Assembly: GCA_019232735.1 (NCBI GenBank) | Contig: JAFANL010000042.1 | Location: forward strand, 1 to 8,468 | Length of the DNA stretch: 8,468 nt | Reading direction: 5' to 3' | Source: Aquitalea sp. | GTDB taxonomy: Bacteria; Pseudomonadota; Gammaproteobacteria; Burkholderiales; Chromobacteriaceae | In this document: positions 1-6,507 of the stretch, in pieces | Position numbering within the stretch: position 1 is the stretch's first letter | How the letters are laid out: every line of letters begins with the position of its first letter | Translations under genes and position numbers: made by a program | Notes under the pieces: generated by a model | Told to the model about the DNA's origin: nothing | Seen by the model: the letters and a program-made list of their open reading frames with translations, nothing else | The model's database searches: none

Positions 1-31
1 AGCCCCCGCCTCTTGCATCGTTTCTTCAGGC

Positions 32-1651
32 TTAGTGCTGAATGATGTAGAGGTCCTTGCCGCGGTAGCGGTCCATCGGGTTCTTGCCGTAGCCACCCAC
101 ATAGGACTTCACCAGACGCGGTGCGGTGTATTGCAGCAGCGGGATCATCGGATAGTCATCCATGATCATCTTCACAGCCTGGGTGAACAGTTGCTTGCGC
201 TTGGCCTGATCGGTGGTATCGCTACCTTGCTTGATCAGTGCTTCAGCCTTGGCATTGCAGTTCTTGTTGTCGTTCTGGTCGTTGTCGCACTGCACCAGCG
301 CCAGGAAGGTGGTGGCGTCGTTGTAGTCGGCTACCCAGCCATTACGAGCGATCTGGTAGTCGGCATCGTGACGCTTTTTCAGCAGTACCTTGAATTCCAG
401 GCTTTCCAGCTCGGTGTTCAGGCCCAGCTTGGATTTCCATTCGGAAGCGGCAAAGATGGCCATCTTCTTGTGGTAGTCACTGGTATTGTAGGTAAACTTC
501 AGCTTGGTGCCGGGCTGTACGCCAGCCTGGGCCAGCAGCTTCTTGGCCTCTTCCACCCGCTTGGCCATCGGCCATTTTGCCCAGTCGTAGCTGGTCACAT
601 CGGCACCGGCGGTACCGGCCACGATGGCGCTATAGGCCGGAGCCTGACCATCGGCAGTCACTTTCTGTGCCAGGATGTCACGGTCGATCACCATGGACAG
701 CGCCTTGCGCACGCGCACGTCCTTCAGCAGCGGGTCCTTGTTGTTCAGCGAGTAGTAACGCAGGCCGAGGAAAGGCGCATTGCGGATTTCCTTCGGATAC
801 TGGTTCTTGTACTTGTCGTAGGTACCGGACGGCAGTTCCAGCACCCAGTCGTTTTCGCCGGATTCATACAGCTTCACGTCGGCATTGTGGTCTTCGATCG
901 GCAGGTAGGTGATCTTGCCCAGCTGCACATTCTTCAGATCCCAGTACTGGGCATTCTTTTCCACCACCACCTTGCTGTTGACCTGCCAGTCCTTCAGCGC
1001 GAAGGCACCGTTGGACACCATCTTGCCCGGCTTGGTCCAGTCCTTGCCGAACTTGTCGATGGTCGCCTTGGGCAGCGGTGCCAGTTGGGTATTGGCCACC
1101 AGCGACGGCATGAAGGGCACCGGATACGGGGTTTGTACTTCCAGGGTGTACTTGTCCACGGCCTTCACGCCCAGCGAGGAAGCCGGCTTCTTGCCTTCGG
1201 TGATTTCCTTGCCGTTCAGAATGAAGATGCCATAGGTGGAGGCATAGGGAGAGGCGGTCTTGGGCTCGACAAAACGCTGCCAGCCGTACACGAAATCGCT
1301 TGCGGTCACCGCGGAACCATCCGACCACTTGGCATTCTTGCGCAGCTTGAATACCCAGGTGGTGGGGCTGGTCTGCTTCCAGGACTCGGCCACACCCGGC
1401 ATTACCTTGCCAAAGCTGTCGGTGGCGGTCAGGCCTTCGAACAGATCCATGGTGATGGTATTGGCCGGTACCGATTCAGCCAGCACCGGATCCAGCGATT
1501 CCGGCTCGGAGCCGGTGTTGCGGATCAGTTCCTGCTTGGCTGCCAGCTTGACGCCTGCCGGCACCTGGGCGGCCAGGGCAAAGCCGGTGGTGCCAGCCAT
1601 GACCAGGGCAACTGCAGCAGCGGCCACTCGAAGCGATTGATTGTGCGACAT
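32..1651 (-). CDS. oppA: Periplasmic oligopeptide-binding protein of an ABC importer (OppA/SBP_bac_5 family)
   Basis: This 539-residue protein should bind peptides in the periplasm and deliver them to an Opp-type ABC permease. The N-terminus is a classic Sec signal: MSHNQSLR, then a hydrophobic run, with cleavage likely after ALA (residue 27). There is no lipobox, so the protein is probably soluble. The mature part opens with IRNTGSEPESLDP, the hallmark start of family 5 solute-binding proteins, followed by VAESWKQTSPTTWVFKLR, an NGAF-LKDW segment, RVRKALSMVIDRD and WVADYNDATTFL. Length matches E. coli OppA/MppA (about 540). C455 and C465 sit in a short Asn/Asp-rich loop and could form a disulfide. 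The ATG at 1649-1651 is preceded by AGGAG (1661-1665) at good spacing. No oppBCDF gene is in the window; any would lie past the left edge. The substrate (oligopeptide or murein peptide) cannot be fixed from sequence. Confidence 0.95.
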   Translation of the reverse strand: MSHNQSLRVAAAAVALVMAGTTGFALAAQVPAGVKLAAKQELIRNTGSEPESLDPVLAESVPANTITMDLFEGLTATDSFGKVMPGVAESWKQTSPTTWVFKLRKNAKWSDGSAVTASDFVYGWQRFVEPKTASPYASTYGIFILNGKEITEGKKPASSLGVKAVDKYTLEVQTPYPVPFMPSLVANTQLAPLPKATIDKFGKDWTKPGKMVSNGAFALKDWQVNSKVVVEKNAQYWDLKNVQLGKITYLPIEDHNADVKLYESGENDWVLELPSGTYDKYKNQYPKEIRNAPFLGLRYYSLNNKDPLLKDVRVRKALSMVIDRDILAQKVTADGQAPAYSAIVAGTAGADVTSYDWAKWPMAKRVEEAKKLLAQAGVQPGTKLKFTYNTSDYHKKMAIFAASEWKSKLGLNTELESLEFKVLLKKRHDADYQIARNGWVADYNDATTFLALVQCDNDQNDNKNCNAKAEALIKQGSDTTDQAKRKQLFTQAVKMIMDDYPMIPLLQYTAPRLVKSYVGGYGKNPMDRYRGKDLYIIQH

Positions 1652-1759
1652 TCGCCTATTCTCCTGTTCTGTAGAACCCCGCTTATTGCGGGTGTATCAA
1701 ATTTTTTTATCCGGATTATGTCCGGAACCATCCGCAGGTATGTCCAAAACGGCCGGGCC

Positions 1760-1789
1760 ATTATGCGCCGGCGTTTTTAAATTCTTCAA
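1760..1789 (-). promoter_or_regulatory. Candidate sigma70 promoter for oppA
   Basis: On the minus strand TTGAAG (1789-1784) is followed after 18 bp by CATAAT (1765-1760). These match four and five of six consensus bases. Transcription would begin near 1753 and leave a leader of about 100 nt before the oppA ATG. This is the best hexamer pair I found upstream of oppA. A second CATAAT (1720-1715) lies inside the dyad CCGGA-N5-TCCGG (1711-1725) but lacks a properly spaced -35. A further small dyad, GTTCT-N2-AGAAC (1666-1677), abuts the ribosome binding site. The call rests on visual matching only. Confidence 0.35.
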
Positions 1790-1806
1790 GCCTGAATCAG
1801 AACAAT

Positions 1807-1836
1807 ATGACAAGCGTTTTGCAAAATCCGTGTCAT
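1807..1836. promoter_or_regulatory. 30-bp imperfect palindrome upstream of oppA, candidate operator
   Basis: The outer arms are ATGACA (1807-1812) and TGTCAT (1831-1836). The core is the perfect 10-bp palindrome TTTTGCAAAA (1817-1826), and both share one centre at 1821.5. Of 15 symmetric pairs, 12 are Watson-Crick and one more is G/T. The centre lies about 70 bp upstream of the start site implied by the candidate oppA promoter, a usual place for an activator or upstream repressor site. It does not match CRP, FNR, ArgR or LexA consensus sites, so I do not name a regulator. Confidence 0.4.
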
Positions 1837-2176
1837 TTCAACGACGTCACCGCATTTACCGGCAATTTTTCGCAGATTTTCAGGGAGAGAAACACAATTT
1901 CTCACCTGCGCCATGAGTATTTATATTGGCAGCTATTATTATCTTGCATACATAGGCTGATTTAGCCGGTCCATTCACCCGTTGGCTGTTTATATTCACC
2001 GAATTAGGCTAACGACATATCAACCCCTTAAATACCGCACATCACTCCCTGTCCTATATGGCAGGGAAAACCCGCTGTATTCCACACCCATAAAGGCTGT
2101 TGCTACGCTACGCACGGGTCACACTGTCCTCGTCTGCCGGTTGGATTGCCAGACAAAATGGCAGGGTGAAAGACAT

Positions 2177-2204
2177 AAAAAAAGCTCCCATGCAGGGAGC
2201 TTTT
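2177..2204 (-). terminator. Intrinsic terminator of the TusA-pyrC unit
   Basis: Read on the minus strand, GCTCCC (2200-2195), a five-base loop and GGGAGC (2189-2184) form a stem that A/T pairs extend by four. It is followed by seven consecutive T residues (2183-2177). It begins 25 nt past the pyrC stop codon. On the plus strand the same hairpin is followed by only four T, so it might act weakly in the other direction. Confidence 0.9.
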
Positions 2205-2229
2205 AGCAGCAAAGCTGGCAGAGCTGGTT

Positions 2230-3264
2230 TCAGTCCTGCATACGCCAGTGGATGGCTTCACCGGCGCGCAGCGGCACCAGCACATCATCGCCATAGGCCA
2301 GTTCCTGCGGCACGGTCCAGCTGTCCTTCAGCAGGGTGATGGTGTCGGTATTGGGGGCCAGGCCGTAGAAGGCCGGGCCGTTCAGGCTGGCAAAGGCTTC
2401 CAGCTTGTCCAGTGCGCCAGCGGCTTCGAAGGCCTCGGCATACAGCTCGATGGCCGCATTGGCGGTGTACATGCCGGCACAGCCACAGGCAGCCTCCTTG
2501 GCATGGCGCGCATGCGGAGCACTATCGGTACCCAGGAAGAACTTGGCCGAACCGGAGGTCGCTGCCTTCACCAGCGCCTGGCGGTGCAGCTCGCGCTTGA
2601 GTACCGGCAGGCAGTAGTGATGCGGGCGGATGCCGCCAACGAAGATGGCATTACGGTTCATCAACAGGTGATGGGCGGTGATGGTGGCGGCAATATTATC
2701 CGGCGCGCTGGCCACGTATTCAGCGGCATCCTTGGTGGTGATGTGTTCGAACACCACGCGCAGGGAGGGCAGGCGCGCCAGCAACGGCTGGAATACCTGC
2801 TCGATGAACACGGCTTCACGGTCGAAGATGTCGATGGCGGAATCGGTCACTTCACCATGCACCAGCAACGGCATGCCGCATTCGGCCATGGCTTCCAGCG
2901 CGGGCATGGCTTTATCAATGCTGCTGACCCCAAAATCGGAATTGGTGGTGGCACCAGCCGGATACAGCTTGATACCGTGCACGAAACCACTGGCGCGCGC
3001 CTTGCGCACTTCCTCGGCACTGGTGTTGTCGGTGAGATAAAGCGTCATCAGCGGTTCGAAACGGCTACCGGCCGGCAGCGCGGCCAGAATGCGCTCGCGA
3101 TAGGCTGCAGCGGCTTCCACCGTGGTGACCGGTGGTTTCAGATTGGGCATGATGATGGCACGGCCCATCTGGCGGGCGGTATCGGGCAGTACGGCAGCCA
3201 GGGCTGCGCCATCGCGCAGGTGCAGGTGCCAGTCGTCGGGGCGGATCAGGGTCAGTGTCGTCAT
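2230..3264 (-). CDS. pyrC: Dihydroorotase, PyrC type II
   Basis: This 344-residue cytosolic enzyme cyclises N-carbamoyl-L-aspartate to dihydroorotate, the third step of de novo pyrimidine synthesis. The N-terminal RPDDWHLHLRDG gives zinc ligands H13 and H15 and substrate residue R17. K99 in GIKLYPAGATTNSDFG is the lysine that is carboxylated to bridge the two metals. H136 (LLVHGE), H174 (FEHITT) and D247 (LGTDSAPH) complete the metal and catalytic set. NLKPP near residue 41 is also typical. Length and order match the E. coli-type enzyme (348 residues), not the longer type I form. The ATG at 3262-3264 has only a weak upstream AGAG-type ribosome site, but the protein begins exactly where the family does. 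It lies 71 nt downstream of the TusA-family gene in the same direction and ends before a strong terminator. Nothing looks degraded. Confidence 0.98.
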   Translation of the reverse strand: MTTLTLIRPDDWHLHLRDGAALAAVLPDTARQMGRAIIMPNLKPPVTTVEAAAAYRERILAALPAGSRFEPLMTLYLTDNTSAEEVRKARASGFVHGIKLYPAGATTNSDFGVSSIDKAMPALEAMAECGMPLLVHGEVTDSAIDIFDREAVFIEQVFQPLLARLPSLRVVFEHITTKDAAEYVASAPDNIAATITAHHLLMNRNAIFVGGIRPHHYCLPVLKRELHRQALVKAATSGSAKFFLGTDSAPHARHAKEAACGCAGMYTANAAIELYAEAFEAAGALDKLEAFASLNGPAFYGLAPNTDTITLLKDSWTVPQELAYGDDVLVPLRAGEAIHWRMQD

Positions 3265-3335
3265 GCGGTTTGGGCTCTATCTCTGGGCTAGCGGTATCGG
3301 GGCAGGCCGGGAACACTCCCGTCCGGGCGGCAGGC

Positions 3336-3566
3336 TTATTTGCGACGCAGCACCATGCGGAACTTGCCTTCCGCCGTGGTGGCGGATTCCAGCAGGGCAT
3401 TGCCGGTCTGGCGGCAAAAGGCTTCGAAATCCTTGGGCGCACCTGGATCGGTGGCAATCACCTCCAGCACGGTGCCGCTTGCCATGTCGGCCAGCGCCTT
3501 CTTGGCACGCAGGATGGGCAAGGGGCAATTCAGGCCGGACAGGTCAATCAGGCGATCGGGAGTCAT
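3336..3566 (-). CDS. TusA/SirA-family sulfur-carrier protein
   Basis: This 76-residue protein is a whole single-domain member of the TusA family, which passes persulfide sulfur between cysteine desulfurases and acceptors such as the tRNA 2-thiouridine machinery or molybdenum cofactor proteins. The family signature is LNCPLPIL, a CPxP motif with C14 as the expected sulfur-carrying cysteine, followed by the amphipathic helix RAKKALADM. The remaining TVLEVIATDPGAPKDFEAFC segment and the basic FRMVLRRK end fit the fold. E. coli TusA is 81 residues. Whether this is the tRNA-thiolation TusA or a paralogue such as YedF cannot be decided here. The ATG at 3564-3566 has no clear Shine-Dalgarno. It is divergent from the NRDE gene across 111 bp and likely leads a transcript into pyrC. 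The 71-nt gap to pyrC holds a small GC-rich dyad, CGGGA-N4-TCCCG (3308-3321), without a T tract. Confidence 0.9.
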   Translation of the reverse strand: MTPDRLIDLSGLNCPLPILRAKKALADMASGTVLEVIATDPGAPKDFEAFCRQTGNALLESATTAEGKFRMVLRRK

Positions 3567-3677
3567 GGGAAGTTCAGTCTTTACGTTACAATGCCAAGTG
3601 AAGGCGGTATTCTACCGGCTATCCATCCGACTAGTGTACGCCACCCGTCAAGCCCTCCCCAAATCGGAACGCCCGCC

Positions 3678-4457
3678 ATGTGTGTCATCGCGTTTGCCTA
3701 CAAGATGCCCGGCCTGGGCCAGCTGGTTCTGCTGGCCAACCGCGACGAATACTATGCCCGGCCGGCGGCACCGCTGGACTGGTGGGACGACTACACCGAT
3801 ACCCTGGGCGGCCGGGATCTGCAAGGCAAGGGCAGTTGGCTGATGGTGGATGGCCGCGGCCGTTTTGCCGCGCTGACCAATTTCCGTGAAGGCTATGGCA
3901 AGAGTGGTGAGCGCTCACGCGGCGAACTGGTGCAGCGCTTTGTCACCGGTGACGACGACCCCTTCGCCTTTGCCGACTGGCTGCGAGACAACCATCAGCA
4001 CTATGCGCCGTTCAATCTGCTGTACGGCAAGGTGGACGACCTGCTGCACTTCCACAGCCGTGGCGCACGCATTGCCCGGGTGACACCCGGCATTCATACC
4101 CTGTCCAATGCCACGCTGGATACGCCATGGTTCAAGAGTGAGCGGCTGGCCGAGCACCTGCGCGGCCTGCGCCGCCCGCCAGGCGAAGACGAAGCATTCG
4201 GCTGGCTGGCCGATGCCACCGCGGCGGGCCCCGGCCAGTTACCCAATACCGGCGTGGGGCTGGCACTGGAAAAGACACTGTCGCCAGTATTCATCCAGGG
4301 CCGCGACTACGGTACCCGCGCCTCGATGCTGCTCAACGTATCGGCACGGGGTGATGTAAGCTTGTCTGAACTTTCCTGGGGGCTGGCCGGCCGCGAAGCC
4401 GGCCGCCGCCGCTATACCATCAGGCCGGGGCAGATCCAGCACCCGGCCAGGATCTGA
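3678..4457 (+). CDS. NRDE-family protein (TANGO2-like, PF05742)
   Basis: The 259-residue product carries every hallmark of the NRDE family, shared with eukaryotic TANGO2: MCVIAF at the start, ANRDE at residues 20-24, GGRDLQGKGSW at 44-54, ALTNFR at 65-70, SRGELV at 80-85, and HTLSNATLDTPWFK at 140-153. The invariant Cys2 next to Met1 resembles the nucleophile of Ntn hydrolases, which the fold suggests, but a biochemical activity is not firmly established. TANGO2 relatives have been linked to haem or lipid handling. The frame stays open back to 3255, but the conserved MCVIAF fixes the start at the ATG 3678-3680. Upstream only a weak GGAAC is visible. No signal peptide is present, so it is probably cytosolic. 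The stop lies 13 nt before the CNP1-like gene, suggesting a two-gene transcript. Confidence 0.9.
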   Translation: MCVIAFAYKMPGLGQLVLLANRDEYYARPAAPLDWWDDYTDTLGGRDLQGKGSWLMVDGRGRFAALTNFREGYGKSGERSRGELVQRFVTGDDDPFAFADWLRDNHQHYAPFNLLYGKVDDLLHFHSRGARIARVTPGIHTLSNATLDTPWFKSERLAEHLRGLRRPPGEDEAFGWLADATAAGPGQLPNTGVGLALEKTLSPVFIQGRDYGTRASMLLNVSARGDVSLSELSWGLAGREAGRRRYTIRPGQIQHPARI

Positions 4458-4470
4458 GCAGGAGATGTAA

Positions 4471-4992
4471 GTGAAACTGTCCCGATTTGGTCTGGCACTG
4501 GCCGGACTGCTACTGGCACTGGGTGCCCAAGCCAGCGAATACAGCCAGGGAATCAACAACAGCAACTACGCGCTGGATGATGTGAAGCCGTGGGCCGAAG
4601 GCAAGTACGCCATTCCGGACTATCCGGCGGCGCCGGACTGGATTGGCTTTTATATCGGCCCGGAAATCAGCAACAAATACTTTGCCGACAGCAAGAGCCT
4701 GACGTTGGGCGATGATGGCGTGATCCGGCTGATCCTGCGTGTGCAAAGCCCGGCCGGTGCTGAAAACCTCAGCGTGGAGGGCATTCAGTGTGTTGAAGGC
4801 AGCTATCGCAGTTATGCCTTTGGCGACAGTATCAACAAGCGCTGGATCGAATCCATGCGCACGGACTGGCGCAAGATCGACTACTACGACAAGCTCCGTC
4901 GCACGCTGCGCGAAGACCTGTGTGTGGACAAAACCGCGCCCAAGTCCGCCGAGCAGGCCATCAAGCTGCTGCGCGCAGCCTCCTGGCACTAA
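4471..4992 (+). CDS. Exported CNP1-like family protein (PF08750)
   Basis: This 173-residue protein begins with a good Sec signal peptide, MKLSRFG then a leucine/alanine-rich run, with likely cleavage after AQA (residue 21). The core at residues 84-107, VIRLILRVQSPAGAENLSVEGIQ and C107, is the conserved heart of the CNP1-like family, found mostly in betaproteobacteria. C151 could pair with C107 in the periplasm. Function is unknown; the family name comes from a distant likeness and does not prove phosphodiesterase activity. Translation starts at GTG 4471-4473, supported by GGAG at 4461-4464 six bases upstream and by the signal peptide beginning at that codon. The ribosome site sits in the 13-nt gap after the NRDE gene, so the two are probably co-expressed. 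No lipobox is present. Confidence 0.85.
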   Translation: MKLSRFGLALAGLLLALGAQASEYSQGINNSNYALDDVKPWAEGKYAIPDYPAAPDWIGFYIGPEISNKYFADSKSLTLGDDGVIRLILRVQSPAGAENLSVEGIQCVEGSYRSYAFGDSINKRWIESMRTDWRKIDYYDKLRRTLREDLCVDKTAPKSAEQAIKLLRAASWH

Positions 4993-5078
4993 GCAAGCCA
5001 TCGGCTCCGGGGGCTGCCCGTATTTCCGGCAACCTCCCGCAGCCGCATGCACCATCGTGGAACACCATCCATGACAAG

Positions 5079-5114
5079 CAGGTGAAATTGCGGTATCAAT
5101 AAGAATTTCACCTG
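5079..5114 (+). terminator. Perfect 11-bp inverted repeat between the CNP1-like gene and the DMT gene, possible terminator or translation-control hairpin
   Basis: CAGGTGAAATT (5079-5089) and AATTTCACCTG (5104-5114) are exact reverse complements around a 14-nt loop. A bulge would allow three more A/T and C/G pairs (CAA with TTG). The plus-strand 3' arm is followed by TCTTT, a poor T tract, so it may be a weak terminator for the NRDE-CNP1 unit. It begins 87 nt after the CNP1 stop and ends 14 nt before the DMT start codon, so in an RNA crossing it the region where a ribosome site would lie is next to or inside the stem. It could also be a protein-binding site in DNA. Confidence 0.45.
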
Positions 5115-5128
5115 TCTTTGGCCGTATC

Positions 5129-6043
5129 GTGTCTAGCCCAACCTCCACCACGCGCAACACACTCGCCCTTGCGCAATTCAAGATCCTGCTCTCGGCCATC
5201 GGCTTTGGCAGCATGGCCATTCTGGCCCGCTTTGCCTATGCCGACGGTGTATCCACGCCCACCCTGTTGTTCCTGCGCTTTTTCCTGGCTGGCATCCTGC
5301 TGCTGCCCTGGGCCTTGTGGAAAAAGCTGCCGTGGCCGCGTGGCCGCGCCCTGCTGGTACTGATGGCCATGGGCAGCCTGGGTTATGCCGGCATGGCAGC
5401 CTGCTATTTCTCTGGCCTGCACTACGCCAGTGCTGGCACCATCGCCCTGCTGCTCTACCTGTTTCCCGCCATCGTGCTGGTGCTATCCACCCTGTTGCTG
5501 GGGGAAACCTTCACCGCCCGCCGACTCCTGGCACTGGCCTTGGCACTGGGAGGCCTGACCGTCACCATTGGCCTGGAGCTGAGTGCCCAGCCACTGGGCT
5601 TGCTGCTGGGGCTGGCGTCTGCCGTGATCTACTCGCTGTATATCCTGGCCGGCAGCCGCTACACCAGCGACTGCCATCCACTCACCTCCGCCTGTGTGGT
5701 GGTGTTTTCCGCTGCCAGCTGCTACGGCATCTATCTGGCCATCACCGGTTTTCACGGCCCGGTCAGCCTGCATGGCTGGCTGTCGGTATTGGGCATTGCC
5801 TGTTTCGGCACCGTGCTGGCACTGGCCCTGTTCCTGTCCGGGCTGGCAGAAACCGGTGCCACCCAGGCCTCGCTGATTTCCACTGCCGAGCCGGTCGTCA
5901 CCATCCTGCTGGCCTGGTTGCTGCTGGGTGAACCGCTGGGCTGGAGCCAGGCAGTGGGCGGCGCACTGATATTGTCCGCCGTGGTACTGATCAGCCGCGA
6001 AGCACGACCGGAGCAGGTCCGGCTGACCGAGCTGCATGACTAG
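5129..6043 (+). CDS. EamA/DMT-family inner-membrane transporter
   Basis: The 304-residue product is a ten-helix drug/metabolite transporter built from two EamA repeats, about residues 14-146 and 156-288. The first repeat opens with FKILLSAIGFGSMAILARFA and ends around LLLGETFTARR. The second ends with the equivalent STAEPVVTILLAWLLLGEPLGWSQ, where the GE motif starts the last helix pair as is usual for the family. Such proteins export amino acids, nucleobases or other metabolites; the substrate is not readable from sequence. The start chosen is GTG at 5129-5131, the only usual start codon before the first helix, because the next Met (residue 29) lies inside helix one. No Shine-Dalgarno is visible before it, and a strong inverted repeat ends 14 nt upstream. 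The stop lies 28 nt before the LprI-like gene, so the two are probably co-transcribed. Confidence 0.9.
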   Translation: MSSPTSTTRNTLALAQFKILLSAIGFGSMAILARFAYADGVSTPTLLFLRFFLAGILLLPWALWKKLPWPRGRALLVLMAMGSLGYAGMAACYFSGLHYASAGTIALLLYLFPAIVLVLSTLLLGETFTARRLLALALALGGLTVTIGLELSAQPLGLLLGLASAVIYSLYILAGSRYTSDCHPLTSACVVVFSAASCYGIYLAITGFHGPVSLHGWLSVLGIACFGTVLALALFLSGLAETGATQASLISTAEPVVTILLAWLLLGEPLGWSQAVGGALILSAVVLISREARPEQVRLTELHD

Positions 6044-6071
6044 CTGCGCCTACATTTAACAGGGAACGCGT

Positions 6072-6470
6072 ATGAAATATTGCCTGTCCGGCCTGCTGAT
6101 GGCAGGACTATGGAGCGGCATGGCGCTGGCCGCCAGCAACACATGCCAGGATGCCATGACGCAAACCGACATGAACGTCTGCGCGGCCAGAATCCATGAC
6201 CAGGCTGACACCCGCCTGAATAGCCTTTACCAGCAGTATCGCCACCGTTTGTCTGCCGAAGACCAGCAGCACCTGGTCATCGCACAGCGTGCCTGGATAG
6301 GCTACCGGGATGCCGCTTGCCGCTTTGAAACCGCCCAGGTCAGTGGTGGCAGCATTTTTCCGACCATCTGGTCACAATGCCTGACCGGCAAGACAGAAGC
6401 ACGCATCAAGGAGCTGCAGTTATTGATGCAATGCAAGGAGGGCGACCTTAGCTGCCCGTCGCTGCAATAA
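6072..6470 (+). CDS. Secreted LprI/DUF1311-type lysozyme-inhibitor-like protein
   Basis: This 132-residue protein has a signal peptide, MKYCLSGLLMAGLWSGMALA, cut after residue 20. The mature part matches the LprI N-terminal family (PF07007, formerly DUF1311): C25 and C37 framing TQTDMN, LNSLYQQYRHRL, then AQRAWIGYRDAAC with C83, a GGSIFPTIWSQC segment with C103, and TEARIKELQLL. The four family cysteines C25, C37, C83 and C103 probably make two periplasmic disulfides. C121 and C128 in the tail are extra and may form a third. Mycobacterial LprI inhibits lysozyme, but most members have no tested role. The ATG at 6072-6074 is preceded by AGGGA (6061-6065). C4 lies at the start of the signal h-region and is not in a lipobox context. 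It follows the DMT gene by 28 nt. Confidence 0.88.
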   Translation: MKYCLSGLLMAGLWSGMALAASNTCQDAMTQTDMNVCAARIHDQADTRLNSLYQQYRHRLSAEDQQHLVIAQRAWIGYRDAACRFETAQVSGGSIFPTIWSQCLTGKTEARIKELQLLMQCKEGDLSCPSLQ

Positions 6471-6488
6471 TCCGGCATGGCAAGACTT

Positions 6489-6507
6489 GTTGCACACCTG
6501 GTGCAAC
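6489..6507. terminator. Hairpin between convergent LprI-like gene and moaC
   Basis: GTTGCAC (6489-6495) and GTGCAAC (6501-6507) are perfect complements around a five-base loop. The hairpin abuts the moaC stop codon (6508-6510) and lies 18 nt past the stop of the plus-strand gene. Neither side has a run of T, so it is not a canonical intrinsic terminator. Its place between convergent genes suggests a shared stop or mRNA 3'-end stabiliser. A second small dyad, CAGGC-N4-GCCTG (6509-6522), overlaps the moaC 3' end. Confidence 0.45.

Larger units (their letters stand above)
1652..2176. other. Long AT-richer intergenic region upstream of oppA, no convincing gene
   Basis: About 525 bp separate the oppA start from the terminator of pyrC. 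Base composition is visibly richer in A and T than the flanking genes. Reading frames here are short, lack ribosome binding sites and resemble no protein I know. It holds the candidate oppA promoter, the 30-bp dyad at 1807-1836, GAGAAA-N5-TTTCTC (1887-1903), a small GGCT-N5-AGCC dyad near 1955-1967, and a direct repeat ATTCACC at 1973-1979 and 1994-2000, whose copies start 21 bp apart (two helical turns). On the plus strand TTGGCA (1926-1931), a 17-bp spacer and a weak TACATA (1949-1954) could be a promoter, but no gene follows it. Confidence 0.6.

Noticed and set aside
1..18. Possible start of a next minus-strand gene (ATG at 18-16, reading MQEAGA)
   Set aside because: Only six codons are visible, with a purine stretch upstream. 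GGCGGGGGCT at the edge could equally be one arm of a terminator, so it cannot be called.
35..1780. 581-codon open frame on the plus strand, antisense to oppA
   Set aside because: It is a shadow of GC-rich codon use in oppA. Its translation is low-complexity (runs of V, G, H and Q), resembles no family, and has no ribosome site; oppA is unmistakable on the other strand.
1912..1959. Short plus-strand reading frame starting MSIYIGSYYY, 15 residues
   Set aside because: There is no good ribosome site at proper distance (the nearest purine run is over 20 nt away), and the length is within chance for AT-rich DNA.
1982..2206. 74-codon plus-strand frame running into the terminator hairpin
   Set aside because: It has no ribosome site or recognisable sequence, and it ends within the pyrC terminator, so it is likely chance.
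2248..3291. 347-codon open frame antisense to pyrC
   Set aside because: Same shadow effect; the translation is rich in G, H and Q without domain features, whereas pyrC has all active-site residues.
3255..3677. Upstream extension of the NRDE frame by 141 codons
   Set aside because: NRDE proteins begin at MCVIAF with a functional Cys2; the extension overlaps the TusA-family gene on the opposite strand.
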